Positions 1 to 11,540 of a stretch of DNA of 64,000 nucleotides are shown one piece after another. The position numbers and the translations under genes are program-made. Position 1 is the stretch's first letter, and the number at the start of each line of letters is the position of its first letter. A model generated the notes under the pieces. The model worked only from the letters and a program-made list of their open reading frames with translations, was not told the DNA's origin and made no database searches. This stretch comes from Vibrio sp. Hep-1b-8 (GTDB lineage: Bacteria > Pseudomonadota > Gammaproteobacteria > Enterobacterales > Vibrionaceae): positions 1-64,000 of the forward strand of contig NZ_QEWN01000114.1 in assembly GCF_006124995.1 (NCBI RefSeq), given 5' to 3'.

Positions 1-468
<468 letters not shown>

Positions 469-723
469 AAGATTTTGTTCGGCTCAATGAATACTGACTT
501 CAAAACTGATATTTATGAAAACATAAACATGTAATTTTAAAGCTATTATCGTTCCAACAGAACGATAATGAATTGACTGTGCCAAGTCCTCTGATGTTTC
601 CAAAAGAAGTCTCGTTTGGTCACTTCGTTTCATTGAAACCTAATTTGAAACCCCTCTTTTATTTAGAGAAATTTCTAATTGGATTATCATCAACGAGTGC
701 CCACACAGATTGATAGGTTTATA

Positions 724-735
724 TTGTTAAAGAGC
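724..735 (-). promoter_or_regulatory. rrn leader boxA antitermination site
   Basis: The minus strand reads GCTCTTTAACAA, a match to the boxA element in rrn leaders where NusB/NusE assemble the antitermination complex. It sits between the promoter near 777-804 and the 16S 5' end, as expected. The rest of the roughly 300-base leader (469-770) is AT-rich and holds no gene. Confidence 0.8.
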
Positions 736-776
736 TTCCCTTCTTTGTGACCAACATCACTTCGGAAGAGGCGGTC

Positions 777-804
777 ATTTTAGCGAGATAAAGTTTAGTG
801 TCAA
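777..804 (-). promoter_or_regulatory. rRNA operon promoter
   Basis: On the minus strand a perfect -35 TTGACA (799-804) is followed after 16 bases by TAAAAT (777-782) and a GC-rich discriminator (GACCGCC). Such a discriminator is typical of stringently controlled rrn P1 promoters. An A/T-rich stretch lies upstream (about 806-830) and could act as an UP element. Further rrn promoters may exist toward 900 but I do not see a clear one. Confidence 0.75.
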
Positions 805-1066
805 CCACTTTTTTCAAACTTTTTTCAAGTGTTTCCACTTGGCTAAGCGACCTGCTAACTGGGCTTTCATTCTTTCGAAACCTTAGCTTCGAACTGTACC
901 CGTGTCAGCGAGGGGGCATTATAGAGATCGCCATCACATTGGCAAGTGCTTTTTTGAGTTTTTTTTGATTTTTTTGCTGTTTGGGTATTTTCTATTCAAA
1001 ACCATCTGTTTTTGTCACTTTTCTACGCCAATATTGGCAAATTCCCCCTTCTTACTAGGAGATAAA

Positions 1067-1615
1067 ATGAGCTCTCTGCGCAGTTATAAAGGTATCAAGC
1101 CCCAAATCGGCCAACGCGTCTATATAGATAGTAGTTCTATTTTAGTTGGCGACATTCAAATTGGCGATGACTCTAGCGTTTGGCCTTTGGTGGCCGCTCG
1201 CGGAGACGTTAACCATATCCATATTGGCGAACGTACTAATATCCAAGATGGAAGCGTACTTCATGTTACCCATAAGAACGCAGCCAACCCAGAAGGCTAC
1301 CCTCTTATTATTGGCAATGACGTAACCATAGGTCACAAGGTGATGCTTCATGGCTGTACCATCAAAGACCGTGTTTTAGTTGGTATGGGCGCAATCGTAC
1401 TGGATGGTGTTGTAATAGAAGATGAGGTAATGATAGGAGCAGGCAGTCTGGTTCCACCCGGAAAGGTTTTGCAAAGCGGTTATCTTTATGTAGGCAGCCC
1501 AATCAAACAAGCACGCCCTCTTAATGATGCCGAGCGTGCTTTCTTGCAAAAGTCTGCTGATAACTATGTACAGAACAAAGAGGACTACCTACATCAGGTA
1601 GAAGACCTTAATTAG
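1067..1615 (+). CDS. yrdA: gamma-class carbonic anhydrase family protein (YrdA)
   Basis: A 182-residue left-handed beta-helix protein built of hexapeptide repeats, in the gamma-carbonic anhydrase/YrdA family. The pattern runs through most of the protein, including DIQIGDDSSVWP and IGNDVTIGHKVMLHGC, with His residues placed as metal ligands of the trimer. The reading frame is open upstream to 902, but the start at 1067 has a good ribosome site (AGGAGATAA) and matches the family N-terminus MSSLRSYKG. The gene is convergent with yrdB, and the two coding ends overlap by 8 bases. Carbonic anhydrase activity is not proven for many family members. Confidence 0.93.
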   Translation: MSSLRSYKGIKPQIGQRVYIDSSSILVGDIQIGDDSSVWPLVAARGDVNHIHIGERTNIQDGSVLHVTHKNAANPEGYPLIIGNDVTIGHKVMLHGCTIKDRVLVGMGAIVLDGVVIEDEVMIGAGSLVPPGKVLQSGYLYVGSPIKQARPLNDAERAFLQKSADNYVQNKEDYLHQVEDLN

Positions 1616-1874
1616 TTACCTCTACTTTTCCATCAGCGTTGAACTCTTCATCTTCGATAAGTTGCTCGGCAAGTTCCTCTAGATCAAAACGATATTGAGT
1701 AAAGAGGTCTAGGGCTTGTTGAGCATTGTTGATGGTTTGTCCGGATAATTTTTCCAATTCAGCCTGAGTAATGACACATTCAATGAGTGCCCCAGCCAGC
1801 TGAGCAGGGAACGTCATCTCTTTATGTTGCTCATCCCAAGACCGTAGATCTGGAAATAGGATCGACTGATTCAA
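1608..1874 (-). CDS. yrdB: DUF1488 family protein (YrdB)
   Basis: An 88-residue acidic protein of the DUF1488/YrdB family, function unknown. The N-terminus (MNQSILFPD..WDE) and the hydrophobic-acidic C-terminal half (FDLEELAEQLIEDEE) fit E. coli YrdB, whose gene has the same neighbours. The start is TTG at 1874, preceded by AAGGAATG within the end of aroE. It follows the aroE stop after two bases, so it should be co-transcribed and perhaps translationally coupled. No catalytic motif is visible. Confidence 0.85.
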   Translation of the reverse strand: MNQSILFPDLRSWDEQHKEMTFPAQLAGALIECVITQAELEKLSGQTINNAQQALDLFTQYRFDLEELAEQLIEDEEFNADGKVEVTN

Positions 1875-1876
1875 TT

Positions 1877-2710
1877 TTACATTCCTTCTAGATTCTTACG
1901 CAGTTCGCGCAGAATTTGTTTGGTTCCTGGTCGAAGTCCACGCCACAACATAAAGCTTTCTGCGGCCTGACCAACCAACATACCCAAGCCATCGTAGGCA
2001 ACGGCTACCTTATTATCTATAGCCCATTGATTAAACGCTGTGTTGCCCGCACTGTACATCATGTCGTAGACATGCGTGTGCTTAGTAAATATATCAGGAG
2101 AGATTTCAGGAAGTTCACCACTTAGACTCGCCGACGTAGAGTTAATCACCACATCAAAGCCATCATTTATCTCTGACATTGCTACGGAATGGACTCGTCC
2201 ATATGGAGAAAACATCTCTTCAAGCTGCAACGCCTTGGAGAATGTTCGGTTGGTAATAACGATTTCACTTGGTTGTTGATCAAGTAATGGCTTTATTACC
2301 CCTCTCGCTGCGCCACCAGCACCAATGATAAGTATTCGCGCACCTTTCAGCGGCACTTGGTGTTGCAACAGATCTTGTACCAGCCCTTCCCCATCGGTGT
2401 TGTCACCAATGATTTCACCATCATCCAGCTTCTTTAAGGTATTGACCGCACCAGCGAGTTTCGCTCGCTCAGTCAGTCGTGTCGCGAATTGGTAAGCATC
2501 TTCTTTGAACGGCACTGTCACATTGCACCCTTTGCCGCCAGTAGAAAAAAACATCTTTGCGGCACTGTTAAATTCACCAACAGGCGCAAGCTCTGCTGTG
2601 TAAGTAAGAGACTGGTTAGTCTGGCGGGCAAATAGAGTGTGAATAAATGGTGATTTACTGTGTCCAATGGGATTACCAAAAACGGCATAGCGATCTATTT
2701 GCTGTGTCAT
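1877..2710 (-). CDS. aroE: shikimate dehydrogenase (NADP+)
   Basis: A 277-residue AroE that reduces 3-dehydroshikimate to shikimate with NADPH in aromatic amino-acid synthesis. The N-terminal substrate domain has the signature [10 protein letters not shown] (serines and the Lys/Asp pair), and the C-terminal Rossmann domain has GAGGAARG for the nucleotide and NRT for the NADP phosphate. The start at 2710 ([12 protein letters not shown]) has an AAGGAT site. A longer TTG-started frame reaches 2740 but would run into the hairpin at 2725-2758. It sits between hemF and yrdB on the same strand. Confidence 0.96.
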   Translation of the reverse strand: MTQQIDRYAVFGNPIGHSKSPFIHTLFARQTNQSLTYTAELAPVGEFNSAAKMFFSTGGKGCNVTVPFKEDAYQFATRLTERAKLAGAVNTLKKLDDGEIIGDNTDGEGLVQDLLQHQVPLKGARILIIGAGGAARGVIKPLLDQQPSEIVITNRTFSKALQLEEMFSPYGRVHSVAMSEINDGFDVVINSTSASLSGELPEISPDIFTKHTHVYDMMYSAGNTAFNQWAIDNKVAVAYDGLGMLVGQAAESFMLWRGLRPGTKQILRELRKNLEGM

Positions 2711-2724
2711 ATCCTTACCTGCAG

Positions 2725-2758
2725 AAATAAAAAGGGTCAACTAAGTTAAGTTGACCCT
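2725..2758 (-). terminator. Rho-independent terminator after hemF
   Basis: On the minus strand GGGTCAAC and GTTGACCC form an 8-bp stem with an 8-base loop, followed by a TTTTTATTT run. It ends the hemF transcript and leaves only about 15 bases before aroE, so aroE must rely on readthrough or on a promoter inside hemF. Confidence 0.75.
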
Positions 2759-2785
2759 ATCACTATCTATATAAGGAAGAAAGCC

Positions 2786-3712
<927 letters not shown>

Positions 3713-3724
3713 TTAACTGCAGGG

Positions 3725-4282
3725 TTATCCCTGTCTTAATACTTGTGAGGTTTTAGCATCGCGAATCTCACTGGGTTTATTACGCCCCCCTGTTTCCCCC
3801 TCCAAGACAGCAACCAATTGGCTACCCAATTGCTGGTAGACTTCATCAGTCGTCATACAAGGTGGCTGACCGGTCAAGTTCGCGCTGGTAGAGGTTAACG
3901 GCTTTCCAAATGCATTACACATCTTTTGTACCAAAGGATGATCACTCACACGAACTGCAATCGAATTATATTGACCGCAAACCCAGACAGAGACTTTATC
4001 GCTACAAGGCATGATCCAAGTTACCGGTCCGGGCCAACTTTGCTTTACTTGCTCTAACTGCTTTGGCGTCAACTGAGATTCATCAATATAAGGCAGCAAC
4101 TGCTGGTAACTTGCTGCGATGAGAATCAGCCCTTTGTCCTTTGGTCTCTGTTTGAGTTTTAGTAGCTTATCAATGGCTTGAGGATTATCGGGATCGCATC
4201 CGACCCCAAACACGCCTTCGGTTGGGTAAGCGATGACTTCACCATTACGCAAAGCGCTGAGCGCCTTATCAAAGTTATCCAC
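3725..4282 (-). CDS. tsaC: L-threonylcarbamoyladenylate synthase TsaC
   Basis: A YrdC/Sua5-fold protein of about 185 residues that makes threonylcarbamoyl-AMP from threonine, bicarbonate and ATP for the t6A37 modification of ANN-decoding tRNAs. Typical motifs are AYPTEGVFGVGCDP near the N-terminus, LLKLKQRPKDKGLIL, PGPVTWI and TSTSANLTGQPP. I use GTG 4282, giving MDNFDKAL after AGGAAG. TTG at 4285, one codon upstream, is an equally possible start. It precedes hemF by 21 bases on the same strand, so they are probably one operon. Confidence 0.94.
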   Translation of the reverse strand: MDNFDKALSALRNGEVIAYPTEGVFGVGCDPDNPQAIDKLLKLKQRPKDKGLILIAASYQQLLPYIDESQLTPKQLEQVKQSWPGPVTWIMPCSDKVSVWVCGQYNSIAVRVSDHPLVQKMCNAFGKPLTSTSANLTGQPPCMTTDEVYQQLGSQLVAVLEGETGGRNKPSEIRDAKTSQVLRQG

Positions 4283-4387
4283 CAAATCACTTCCTATTAA
4301 TCATCAATCCGCACAAGTGTACAAATATTCGCAACCACACACTAAAGCTATTTGTCGACAAATTCATAGGCGTCGCTTTCAAACCCA

Positions 4388-4425
4388 ACGCAAACGTTTG
4401 CTTCGATCGAAAATCCCCGTATAAT
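4388..4425 (+). promoter_or_regulatory. purEK promoter with PurR operator
   Basis: ACGCAAACGTTTGCTT (4388-4403) is a near-perfect PurR operator, one mismatch from the palindromic consensus. It overlaps a -35-like TTGCTT (4398-4403), followed after 16 bases by a perfect TATAAT (4420-4425). PurR with hypoxanthine or guanine would block this promoter, which lies 50 bases upstream of the purE start. Confidence 0.88.
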
Positions 4426-4474
4426 GCGCTCAAATTATTTGCTCACTATTCTATGTGCTTTGAAGGAGTTTGAG

Positions 4475-4960
4475 ATGAAAGTCGGTATCATCATGGGTTC
4501 AAAATCAGATTGGCCAACAATGAAGCTAGCCGCAGAAATGCTAGACAAGTTTGGCGTTGAGTACGAAACCAAAGTTGTGTCAGCGCACCGTACCCCTCAG
4601 CTTCTTGCAGATTACGCAACCACCGCAAAGCAACGTGGGCTAAAAGTGATTATTGCTGGCGCAGGTGGCGCAGCACATCTACCAGGTATGGCGGCAGCCT
4701 TTACATCTCTACCTGTACTGGGTGTACCCGTTCAGTCTCGTGCACTGAGTGGATTGGATTCACTGTACTCCATCGTTCAGATGCCGAAAGGGATTGCCGT
4801 TGGTACTCTTGCTATTGGTGAGGCTGGCGCAGCAAACGCAGGCATTCTCGCTGCTCAAATCCTAGGTACTCACGATGAAGAAATCATGGCGAAAGTGGAA
4901 GCTTTCCGTCGTGAGCAAACTGAAACCGTTCTAGCAAACCCAAATCCAGCAGAGGATTAA
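4475..4960 (+). CDS. purE: 5-(carboxyamino)imidazole ribonucleotide mutase
   Basis: A 161-residue class I PurE that converts N5-CAIR to CAIR in purine synthesis. The N-terminal GSKSDWPTM phosphate-binding motif, the SAHRTP motif with the catalytic His, and [11 protein letters not shown] are all present. The start at 4475 ([12 protein letters not shown]) follows a strong AAGGAG site. An in-frame ATG at 4424 would lie inside the promoter -10 and is rejected. purK begins five bases after the stop. Expression should follow PurR through the operator upstream. Confidence 0.97.
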   Translation: MKVGIIMGSKSDWPTMKLAAEMLDKFGVEYETKVVSAHRTPQLLADYATTAKQRGLKVIIAGAGGAAHLPGMAAAFTSLPVLGVPVQSRALSGLDSLYSIVQMPKGIAVGTLAIGEAGAANAGILAAQILGTHDEEIMAKVEAFRREQTETVLANPNPAED

Positions 4961-4964
4961 GTCG

Positions 4965-6098
4965 ATGCATGTTTTAGTGTTAGGCGCAGGCCAACTGGCG
5001 CGAATGATGTCACTTGCTGGTGCACCTCTTAACATTGAGATCTCTGCCTACGATGTCGGTAGTGAAAATATTGTTCACCCACTAACACAAGCTGTTATTG
5101 GCCACGGGTTGGAAAATGCGATCGAAAAAGCGGATGTCATCACCGCAGAGTTTGAACATATTCCACATCCTATTCTTGAGATCTGCGAGCAAAGCGGAAA
5201 GTTTCTCCCATCAACACAAGCGATTAAAGCTGGCGGCGATCGTCGACTTGAAAAGTCGCTTCTCGATCAAGCGGATGTTCGCAATGCTAAGTATTATGTG
5301 ATCGAGACGCGCGAAGATTTCGATCAGGCTATCGACCATGTCGGTATTCCAATGGTGCTCAAGAGTGCGCTAGGTGGCTATGATGGCAAAGGTCAATGGC
5401 GTTTGAAAGAGATGGCTCAAGTAGAGCAAATCTGGACTGAGATGGCTGATTGCATTGCGGCAACGCCTACACAAGCGATCGTTGCAGAACAGTTTGTTCC
5501 TTTCAACCGAGAAGTCTCTTTGGTTGGTGCTCGTGGTAAAGATGGTTCAATCGCCGTCTACCCACTCGCAGAGAACATCCACACAGACGGCGTGCTGACT
5601 CTCTCAACCGCGATTGCAGATACTGAACTGCAAGAACAAGCAAAGGCGATGTTTACTGCGATCGCAGAGCGACTCGAGTATGTGGGTGTATTAGCGCTGG
5701 AGTTTTTTGATGTCGACGGCACCCTGCTGGTCAATGAAATCGCCCCACGAGTACACAACTCAGGTCACTGGACTCAGCAAGGTGCAGAAACCTGTCAGTT
5801 TGAAAACCATCTACGTGCAGTGTGTGGCTTACCACTTGGCAGTACAAAACTGATCCGTTCGACCTCAATGATCAACATCTTAGGTGAAGATACATTACCA
5901 ACAGAAGTGCTTGCGATGGATGGGTGTCATATCCACTGGTACGGCAAAGAGAAACGTGCAGGACGCAAGATGGGACATATCAATGTCTGTGGAGACTACA
6001 ACGGTGAGCTTCAGCGCAAATTATGTGCACTGGCCAACCTGCTTGATAAGCAAGCTTTTCCTGCGGTGCATGAATTTGCCGAGCACTTCACGGAATAG
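4965..6098 (+). CDS. purK: 5-(carboxyamino)imidazole ribonucleotide synthase
   Basis: A 377-residue ATP-grasp enzyme that joins AIR, bicarbonate and ATP to give N5-CAIR, the substrate of PurE. It starts [14 protein letters not shown], with the PurK N-terminal fold. The ATP-grasp core carries GGYDGKGQW and the acidic metal-binding motif [17 protein letters not shown]. It is the second gene of purEK and is closed by a strong hairpin terminator 15 bases after the stop. Confidence 0.97.
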   Translation: MHVLVLGAGQLARMMSLAGAPLNIEISAYDVGSENIVHPLTQAVIGHGLENAIEKADVITAEFEHIPHPILEICEQSGKFLPSTQAIKAGGDRRLEKSLLDQADVRNAKYYVIETREDFDQAIDHVGIPMVLKSALGGYDGKGQWRLKEMAQVEQIWTEMADCIAATPTQAIVAEQFVPFNREVSLVGARGKDGSIAVYPLAENIHTDGVLTLSTAIADTELQEQAKAMFTAIAERLEYVGVLALEFFDVDGTLLVNEIAPRVHNSGHWTQQGAETCQFENHLRAVCGLPLGSTKLIRSTSMINILGEDTLPTEVLAMDGCHIHWYGKEKRAGRKMGHINVCGDYNGELQRKLCALANLLDKQAFPAVHEFAEHFTE

Positions 6099-6110
6099 AG
6101 AATAAGAAGC

Positions 6111-6139
6111 AAAAACGGCGCTTTATGCGCCGTTTTTTA
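6111..6139. terminator. terminator between purK and yrdD
   Basis: ACGGCGC and GCGCCGT form a GC-rich stem with a five-base loop, with T6 on the plus side and an A-run on the other side. It can serve both convergent units, purEK and the yrdD side. Confidence 0.88.
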
Positions 6140-6721
6140 TTGCTCTGATTGGGTGTGATGACATTTCCGATTTGCGCACTGGCGCTTATTGCCACTGGCG
6201 AGTTTCTTCTCGACTAATAGTGGATAACCACATTGCTCGCAACTGCCTGCAACTGGGGGTTGATTCACGGCAAACTTGCATTTTGGATAGTTGTCACAAG
6301 CATAAAAGAGTTTGCCAAAGCGCGTTTTACGTTCGACAAGCTGTCCTTTATGGCATTCAGGACAAGTGTACGTTTGTGGCGTTTGCTCTTGTTTTGGCTT
6401 TTCGAGCGACTCAATATGTTGGCACTGGGGATAGTGACTGCATCCAATGAACATGCCATAGCGACCCTGACGCAAAACCAGTTCATTACCGCACTCTGGG
6501 CACGCTACACCTAACTCTTTAACGATATGGCCATCATTTTGATGCAATGGCTTAATGTAGTCGCAGGCCGGATACTGGTTGCAACCGAGAAAAGGACCAT
6601 GCCTACCATGACGAAGCTGAAGTTCACCCTCACGGTGCTGTTCCTGACACTTAGGACATGCTTGATGCTCTAACGCATGTTCATGGGCAGAGAACAGCTG
6701 ATGATCTATTTTGTTACTCAT
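6137..6721 (-). CDS. yrdD: topoisomerase-type zinc finger protein (YrdD)
   Basis: A 194-residue protein of repeated C4 zinc-ribbon modules like those at the C-terminus of DNA topoisomerase I. Four CxxC..C units are visible: CPKC..CNQYPAC, CPEC..CSHYPQC, CPEC..CDNYPKC and a final CEQC..CANRKC. The RHGRHGPFLGC/RQGRYGMFIGC repeat is typical. It has no catalytic topoisomerase domain, so it is a stand-alone DNA-binding protein of unknown role, as in E. coli next to smg. It is the last gene of dprA-smg-yrdD on the minus strand. Confidence 0.9.
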   Translation of the reverse strand: MSNKIDHQLFSAHEHALEHQACPKCQEQHREGELQLRHGRHGPFLGCNQYPACDYIKPLHQNDGHIVKELGVACPECGNELVLRQGRYGMFIGCSHYPQCQHIESLEKPKQEQTPQTYTCPECHKGQLVERKTRFGKLFYACDNYPKCKFAVNQPPVAGSCEQCGYPLLVEKKLASGNKRQCANRKCHHTQSEQ

Positions 6722-6736
6722 ATCTACTCTTGAAGA

Positions 6737-7216
6737 TTAATGCAGAATACCTTGCTCTTTGGTATACAACAGCTCTTCCATAAGCGTATAAGCGTTTTCA
6801 TTACCTGGCACATTAAATAGCACCATCAACACAATCCATTTCAGATCGTCTAACTCAAACTCATCGGTTTCTAAACCCATAATACGGTCGACAACCATTT
6901 CACGAGTTTCTGTCGTCAACACATTAACCTGCTCTAAAAAGGTTAAAAAACCACGACATTCAAGGCTAAGACGTTCACACTCTTTAGCCGTATAAATACG
7001 AGTTGAGTTTGAAGTGCTACACACTGAAATCGCCGAGTGAGTTTCACTTTGCTGCAGTGCTGCTAACTCTTCTAGCCAGACGAGAGCTTTGTATATGTCT
7101 TTTTGATGAAAACCAGCGCGAAGAAGCTCTTCTTCTAGCTCATCTTGATTAACCTGTAAATCTGCATCGCTATGGATGTAGGTCTCGAATAGATACATTA
7201 GGATATCCATCATCAT
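6737..7216 (-). CDS. smg: Smg family protein (DUF494)
   Basis: A 159-residue acidic protein of the Smg/DUF494 family, function not known. The N-terminus ([16 protein letters not shown]) and [17 protein letters not shown] match the E. coli protein. The gene opens with three ATG codons; I take the first, which has GGAGG eight bases upstream, though the second or third is possible. It begins two bases after the dprA stop, which suggests coupled translation, and yrdD follows after 15 bases. Confidence 0.92.
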   Translation of the reverse strand: MMMDILMYLFETYIHSDADLQVNQDELEEELLRAGFHQKDIYKALVWLEELAALQQSETHSAISVCSTSNSTRIYTAKECERLSLECRGFLTFLEQVNVLTTETREMVVDRIMGLETDEFELDDLKWIVLMVLFNVPGNENAYTLMEELLYTKEQGILH

Positions 7217-7218
7217 AG

Positions 7219-8340
7219 CTAGCCCCTCCCCTTAAGAATATAGCCACCACTAACTGCAACAACATGCCCTGAGAGCTCAAGCTCCAAGAGCTGCATCATG
7301 ACTTCCTGCACAGGTATATTGGTCCTGTTTGCAAGAATATCAACTGGTGTAGCCTTACTTCCTACGTTAGCTAACAGCTGAGAAAATGGCAATTGTTCTT
7401 TACCACCAATTTCATTGAATAGCTCATTTTGAATCGGAGGCTCACTTTTGTTAGACCACTGCAAAAGCGTTTCTACTTCACTCACAATGTCATCCACCGT
7501 TAATACCAAGCAAGCCCCCTGTTTAATCAGAAGGTTACATCCCCTCGCGTTCACATTGTGAATTGAACCTGGCAAGGCAAACACTTCTCGCCCTTGTTCA
7601 AGAGCGTAACGAGCAGTAATAAGGGAACCACTCTTTTCCGCCGCCTCGACAACCAAAACACCAACAGAAAGACCACTAATTATTCTGTTACGACGCGGAA
7701 AGTGTGCCGACTTTGGTTTGGCATGAGGATGCAATTCAGAAACAAGCGCGCCTCCAGCATCAAGAATTCGACCCGCCAAATCACGGTGGCGTGTAGGATA
7801 AACGGTCTGTAAACCACACCCTAGAACGGCAAGAGTTTGTCCGCCCCCCTGTAGTGCACCATCATGTGCGTATCCATCTACCCCAAGCGCTAGCCCACTG
7901 GTCACAGCTAAACCCTGCTTCACCAAATGCTTGGCAAATTGACGAGCCGTATTAAGCCCTTCATGACTGGCGGATCGACTGCCCACTATCGCTATTTGAG
8001 GTTGCGACAAGCTCTCAACACTCCCTTTAACAAATAAAATTGCGGGTGAACCTGAAGCCTGTTTTAAAAGTTCGGGATAACCTTGATCAAGTAATGTGAC
8101 GATGTGGTTATTGCCCATCTGTGCCTTCCAACCCAAACACTGCTCTACGTCTTTCCGTGCGCGATGGTGAAGATAGTCAACCTGCCTGTCGTTCATTCCT
8201 AGAGTTAACAATGCGGTCGCTTTAGAGGTAACGATATTGATGGGAGAATCGTATTCCAATAAGCGAGTAAAGCTCTTAGAGCCAATTCCGGGAGTAAAAT
8301 ACAGTGACAACCAAGCACTGAGTTCTTCATCAGATACCAC
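7219..8340 (-). CDS. dprA: DNA-processing protein DprA
   Basis: A 373-residue DprA/Smf that binds incoming single-stranded DNA during natural transformation and loads RecA. It has an N-terminal SAM-like region, a Rossmann-like core ([27 protein letters not shown], then GCGLQTVYP and [10 protein letters not shown]) and a C-terminal winged-helix region (about 310-373). The start is GTG 8340 with AAGGAA upstream. With comM at 24797-26320, a second transformation gene lies in the same window. It is divergent from def. Confidence 0.96.
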   Translation of the reverse strand: MVSDEELSAWLSLYFTPGIGSKSFTRLLEYDSPINIVTSKATALLTLGMNDRQVDYLHHRARKDVEQCLGWKAQMGNNHIVTLLDQGYPELLKQASGSPAILFVKGSVESLSQPQIAIVGSRSASHEGLNTARQFAKHLVKQGLAVTSGLALGVDGYAHDGALQGGGQTLAVLGCGLQTVYPTRHRDLAGRILDAGGALVSELHPHAKPKSAHFPRRNRIISGLSVGVLVVEAAEKSGSLITARYALEQGREVFALPGSIHNVNARGCNLLIKQGACLVLTVDDIVSEVETLLQWSNKSEPPIQNELFNEIGGKEQLPFSQLLANVGSKATPVDILANRTNIPVQEVMMQLLELELSGHVVAVSGGYILKGRG

Positions 8341-8621
8341 TGTTATTCCTTGATGTTTTACAAGCTTGCCTTAGGGGTACGTAGGCAGCTTGAAGTTTAA
8401 AGATTTCCTACCCCGTAAATATGCATCAAGCACTCAATCACTTAACAAATCCACCACAATTAGCAGCTCTAGTTGCGTGGTTGTGTCATCGACATCTCTA
8501 GCTTCATGAACAAGAAGCGACTCAAAAAGCCGCATTGATGCTGTCATTTGAGATGTAAAATGTCTAGAATTGAGCCAACAAGGTTTATCCTGATTTGGCA
8601 CAGTTCAACATTCGAGTGTAT

Positions 8622-9140
8622 ATGTCTGTATTACAAGTATTAACATTCCCAGATGATCGCCTGCGCACAGTGGCAAAGCCCGTAGAAGCAGTGACACCTG
8701 AGATTCAAAAGTTCGTTGATGACATGATTGAAACCATGTACGACGAAGAAGGTATCGGCTTGGCTGCAACCCAAGTAGATTTCCACCAACGTATCGTTGT
8801 TATCGATGTTTCCGATACCCGTGACGAACCTATGGTTCTGATCAACCCAGAAATCATCGAAAAACGCGGTGAAGATGGCATTGAAGAAGGCTGTCTATCG
8901 GTTCCTGGCGCACGTGCACTTGTGCCACGAGCAGCTGAAGTAACGGTAAAAGCACTTAATCGTGATGGCGAAGAATTCACTTTTGAAGCTGACGATCTAT
9001 TAGCTATTTGTGTTCAGCATGAGTTGGACCACTTAGAAGGCAAACTTTTTGTTGATTATCTTTCGCCTCTAAAGCGTAAACGCATCCAAGACAAGCTTGC
9101 GAAAATTAAACGCTTCAACGAGAAAAATACGAACGCTTAA
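8622..9140 (+). CDS. def: peptide deformylase
   Basis: A 172-residue Fe/Zn enzyme that removes the formyl group from nascent proteins. All three motifs are present: [10 protein letters not shown] (motif 1), EGCLSVPG (motif 2, metal Cys) and [12 protein letters not shown] (motif 3, HExxH with the metal His pair). The start at 8622 gives [15 protein letters not shown], as in E. coli. An earlier in-frame start at 8595 adds nine residues outside the family. The 281 bases between dprA and def hold no gene; a weak promoter-like TTGAGA..TAGAAT lies near 8545-8570. Confidence 0.97.
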   Translation: MSVLQVLTFPDDRLRTVAKPVEAVTPEIQKFVDDMIETMYDEEGIGLAATQVDFHQRIVVIDVSDTRDEPMVLINPEIIEKRGEDGIEEGCLSVPGARALVPRAAEVTVKALNRDGEEFTFEADDLLAICVQHELDHLEGKLFVDYLSPLKRKRIQDKLAKIKRFNEKNTNA

Positions 9141-9166
9141 TCGCTAACTAATAGAAGGAAGGTACC

Positions 9167-10114
9167 TTGAGCAAACCTTTAAAAATTGTTTTTGCTGGTA
9201 CTCCGGATTTCGCCGCCCGTCACTTGGCGGCGTTGTTGTCTTCGGAGCACGAGATCATTGCTGTTTACACTCAACCAGATCGCCCAGCGGGTCGAGGTAA
9301 GAAGCTGACAGCAAGCCCAGTTAAAAATATCGCTCTTGAGCATAACATTCCGGTATATCAGCCAGAAAACTTCAAATCAGATGAGGCGAAACAAGAATTG
9401 GCAGAACTGAATGCCGATCTCATGGTTGTGGTTGCTTACGGTCTACTTCTGCCTCAAGCGGTACTCGATACACCAAAACTCGGTTGTATTAACGTTCACG
9501 GTTCAATTCTTCCACGCTGGCGTGGTGCGGCTCCGATTCAACGTTCTATTTGGGCGGGTGACAAAGAGACTGGCGTGACCATCATGCAAATGGATATCGG
9601 CCTTGATACTGGCGATATGCTAAAAATTGCCACTCTACCTATTGAGGCTAACGATACCAGCGCATCAATGTACGAGAAGTTGGCAGAACTTGGTCCTCAA
9701 GCTTTGGTGGAATGCCTAACAGATATCGCGAATGGTACGGCTGTGGCAGAAAAGCAAGACGATGAACTGGCAAACTACGCGAAAAAACTCAGCAAAGAAG
9801 AAGCTCGTATCAACTGGAATGATGAGGCTCAACACATCGAGCGTTGCGTCCGTGCGTTCAATCCTTGGCCAATGAGCCACTTTGATGCCGCTGAAAATAG
9901 CATCAAAGTTTGGCAAAGCCGTGTTGAAGAGCAAACTTCAGCGAAACCTGCGGGCACAATTTTGCAAGCAGACAAGTCTGGTATCTATGTCGCGACTGGC
10001 AAAGGTGTACTTGTCCTAGAACAGCTACAGATACCGGGTAAAAAAGCCATGCCAGTACAAGATATTCTTAACTCTCGTGCAAACTGGTTTGAAGTGGGTA
10101 GCGTACTTAGCTAG
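9167..10114 (+). CDS. fmt: methionyl-tRNA formyltransferase
   Basis: A 315-residue enzyme that formylates Met-tRNAfMet using 10-formyl-tetrahydrofolate. The N-terminal Rossmann domain contains FAGTPDFAA, the catalytic stretch [18 protein letters not shown] and the Asp in [11 protein letters not shown]. The C-terminal OB-like domain runs from about residue 210. The start is TTG 9167 behind GAAGGAAGG. It follows def by 26 bases and precedes rsmB, the conserved def-fmt-rsmB-trkA order, so formylation and deformylation are co-regulated. Confidence 0.97.
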   Translation: MSKPLKIVFAGTPDFAARHLAALLSSEHEIIAVYTQPDRPAGRGKKLTASPVKNIALEHNIPVYQPENFKSDEAKQELAELNADLMVVVAYGLLLPQAVLDTPKLGCINVHGSILPRWRGAAPIQRSIWAGDKETGVTIMQMDIGLDTGDMLKIATLPIEANDTSASMYEKLAELGPQALVECLTDIANGTAVAEKQDDELANYAKKLSKEEARINWNDEAQHIERCVRAFNPWPMSHFDAAENSIKVWQSRVEEQTSAKPAGTILQADKSGIYVATGKGVLVLEQLQIPGKKAMPVQDILNSRANWFEVGSVLS

Positions 10115-10203
10115 TCCCCATTCGAGCCCAGTCATTATCATTGGGCTCACTATTACGAACTTTTCGAGAGCAGAGATGCTCTCGCACCATTAAGGTACTC
10201 AAC

Positions 10204-11484
10204 ATGAATGTTCGCGCTGCTGCAGCCAACGTCCTATTCCAAGTGGTCGACAAAGGTCACTCTCTTTCGAGCGCACTCCCTGCGGCTCAACAAACTATCA
10301 AGCCTCGTGACCACGCACTATTACAAGAGATTTGTTATGGTGCACTACGTTACCTCCCACGCTTGGAATCCATTGCCAACGAGTTGATGGATAAGCCACT
10401 CAAAGGTAAACAACGTGTCTTTCACCACCTGATTCTGGTCGGTATCTACCAACTTAGCTTTATGCGTATTCCCGCGCATGCGGCGGTAGGTGAAACGGTA
10501 GAGGGAACAAACACTCTTAAAGGCCCACGTCTACGCGGCTTGATCAACGCAGTTTTACGTAATTATCAGCGTCATCAGCAAGAGTTAGACGCAATAGCGG
10601 TGAGTCACAATGCTGGCAAATATGGTCATCCAAGTTGGCTACTGAAGTTACTTCAAGAGAGCTATCCAGAGCAGTGGCAAGAGATTGTTGAAGCGAACAA
10701 CAACAAAGCACCAATGTGGCTACGTGTTAACCACCAGCACCACTCGCGTGATGAATACCTTGAATTACTTAAAAATGAAAACATTGATAACACGATTCAT
10801 AGTGAAGCCAAAGACGCCGTAAAATTGGCCGCGCCATGTGACGTGACAAAACTGCCTGGCTTTGAAAAAGGTTGGGTGTCCGTTCAGGATGCGGCCGCGC
10901 AGTTATCGATTAACTACCTAACACCGCAAGATGGCGAATTGATCTTAGACTGTTGTGCGGCCCCTGGCGGTAAAACAGCACACATTCTGGAACGCACTCA
11001 GGGTTGTGAAGTGGTTGCCATTGATTGCGACGATACACGTTTGAAGCGCGTTCACGATAACTTGCAGCGTTTGAACCTCAAAGCCAAAGTGATTTGCGGT
11101 GACGCACGAAATCCGCAAGATTGGTGGCAAGGTGAGCAATTTGATCGCATTCTACTCGATGCACCTTGTTCTGCGACTGGCGTTATTCGTCGTCACCCTG
11201 ATATCAAGTGGTTACGCCGAGCTGACGACATTGCCGCCTTGGCCGAGCTACAAAGCGAAATCCTTGATGCAATGTGGCAACAACTGAAGCCGGGCGGCAC
11301 TCTAGTGTATGCAACCTGTTCAATCACACCTCAAGAGAACAAGGAGCAGGTGAAAGCTTTCCTAGCTCGCACTTCAGACGCTCAGTTGCAAGGTTCAGAT
11401 GTGAGTAACCCTGGACGTCAGATTTTACCAGGTGAAGAGTCTATGGATGGCTTCTATTACGCCATCCTAACTAAGAACGCGTAA
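10204..11484 (+). CDS. rsmB: 16S rRNA (cytosine-967-C5)-methyltransferase
   Basis: A 426-residue RsmB that methylates C967 of 16S rRNA. The first 140 residues are the NusB-like RNA-binding domain ([20 protein letters not shown]). The catalytic domain follows, with SAM motif I ([12 protein letters not shown]), motif [12 protein letters not shown] and motif [13 protein letters not shown]; the two Cys residues in PCS and TCS are the release and nucleophile cysteines. Start [11 protein letters not shown] at 10204, since upstream codons to 10141 are not conserved. It lies 57 bases ahead of trkA. Confidence 0.96.
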   Translation: MNVRAAAANVLFQVVDKGHSLSSALPAAQQTIKPRDHALLQEICYGALRYLPRLESIANELMDKPLKGKQRVFHHLILVGIYQLSFMRIPAHAAVGETVEGTNTLKGPRLRGLINAVLRNYQRHQQELDAIAVSHNAGKYGHPSWLLKLLQESYPEQWQEIVEANNNKAPMWLRVNHQHHSRDEYLELLKNENIDNTIHSEAKDAVKLAAPCDVTKLPGFEKGWVSVQDAAAQLSINYLTPQDGELILDCCAAPGGKTAHILERTQGCEVVAIDCDDTRLKRVHDNLQRLNLKAKVICGDARNPQDWWQGEQFDRILLDAPCSATGVIRRHPDIKWLRRADDIAALAELQSEILDAMWQQLKPGGTLVYATCSITPQENKEQVKAFLARTSDAQLQGSDVSNPGRQILPGEESMDGFYYAILTKNA

Positions 11485-11540
11485 GTGATAGGACGGCAGC
11501 AACCCTGTCGCCTTTTTAAGTAGTTAAACGAGAAAACGGT

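Noticed and set aside
902..1066. In-frame upstream extension of the carbonic anhydrase-like gene
   Set aside because: The extra 55 residues are low-complexity Phe-rich text from the AT-rich promoter side, have no ribosome site, and the family start fits 1067.
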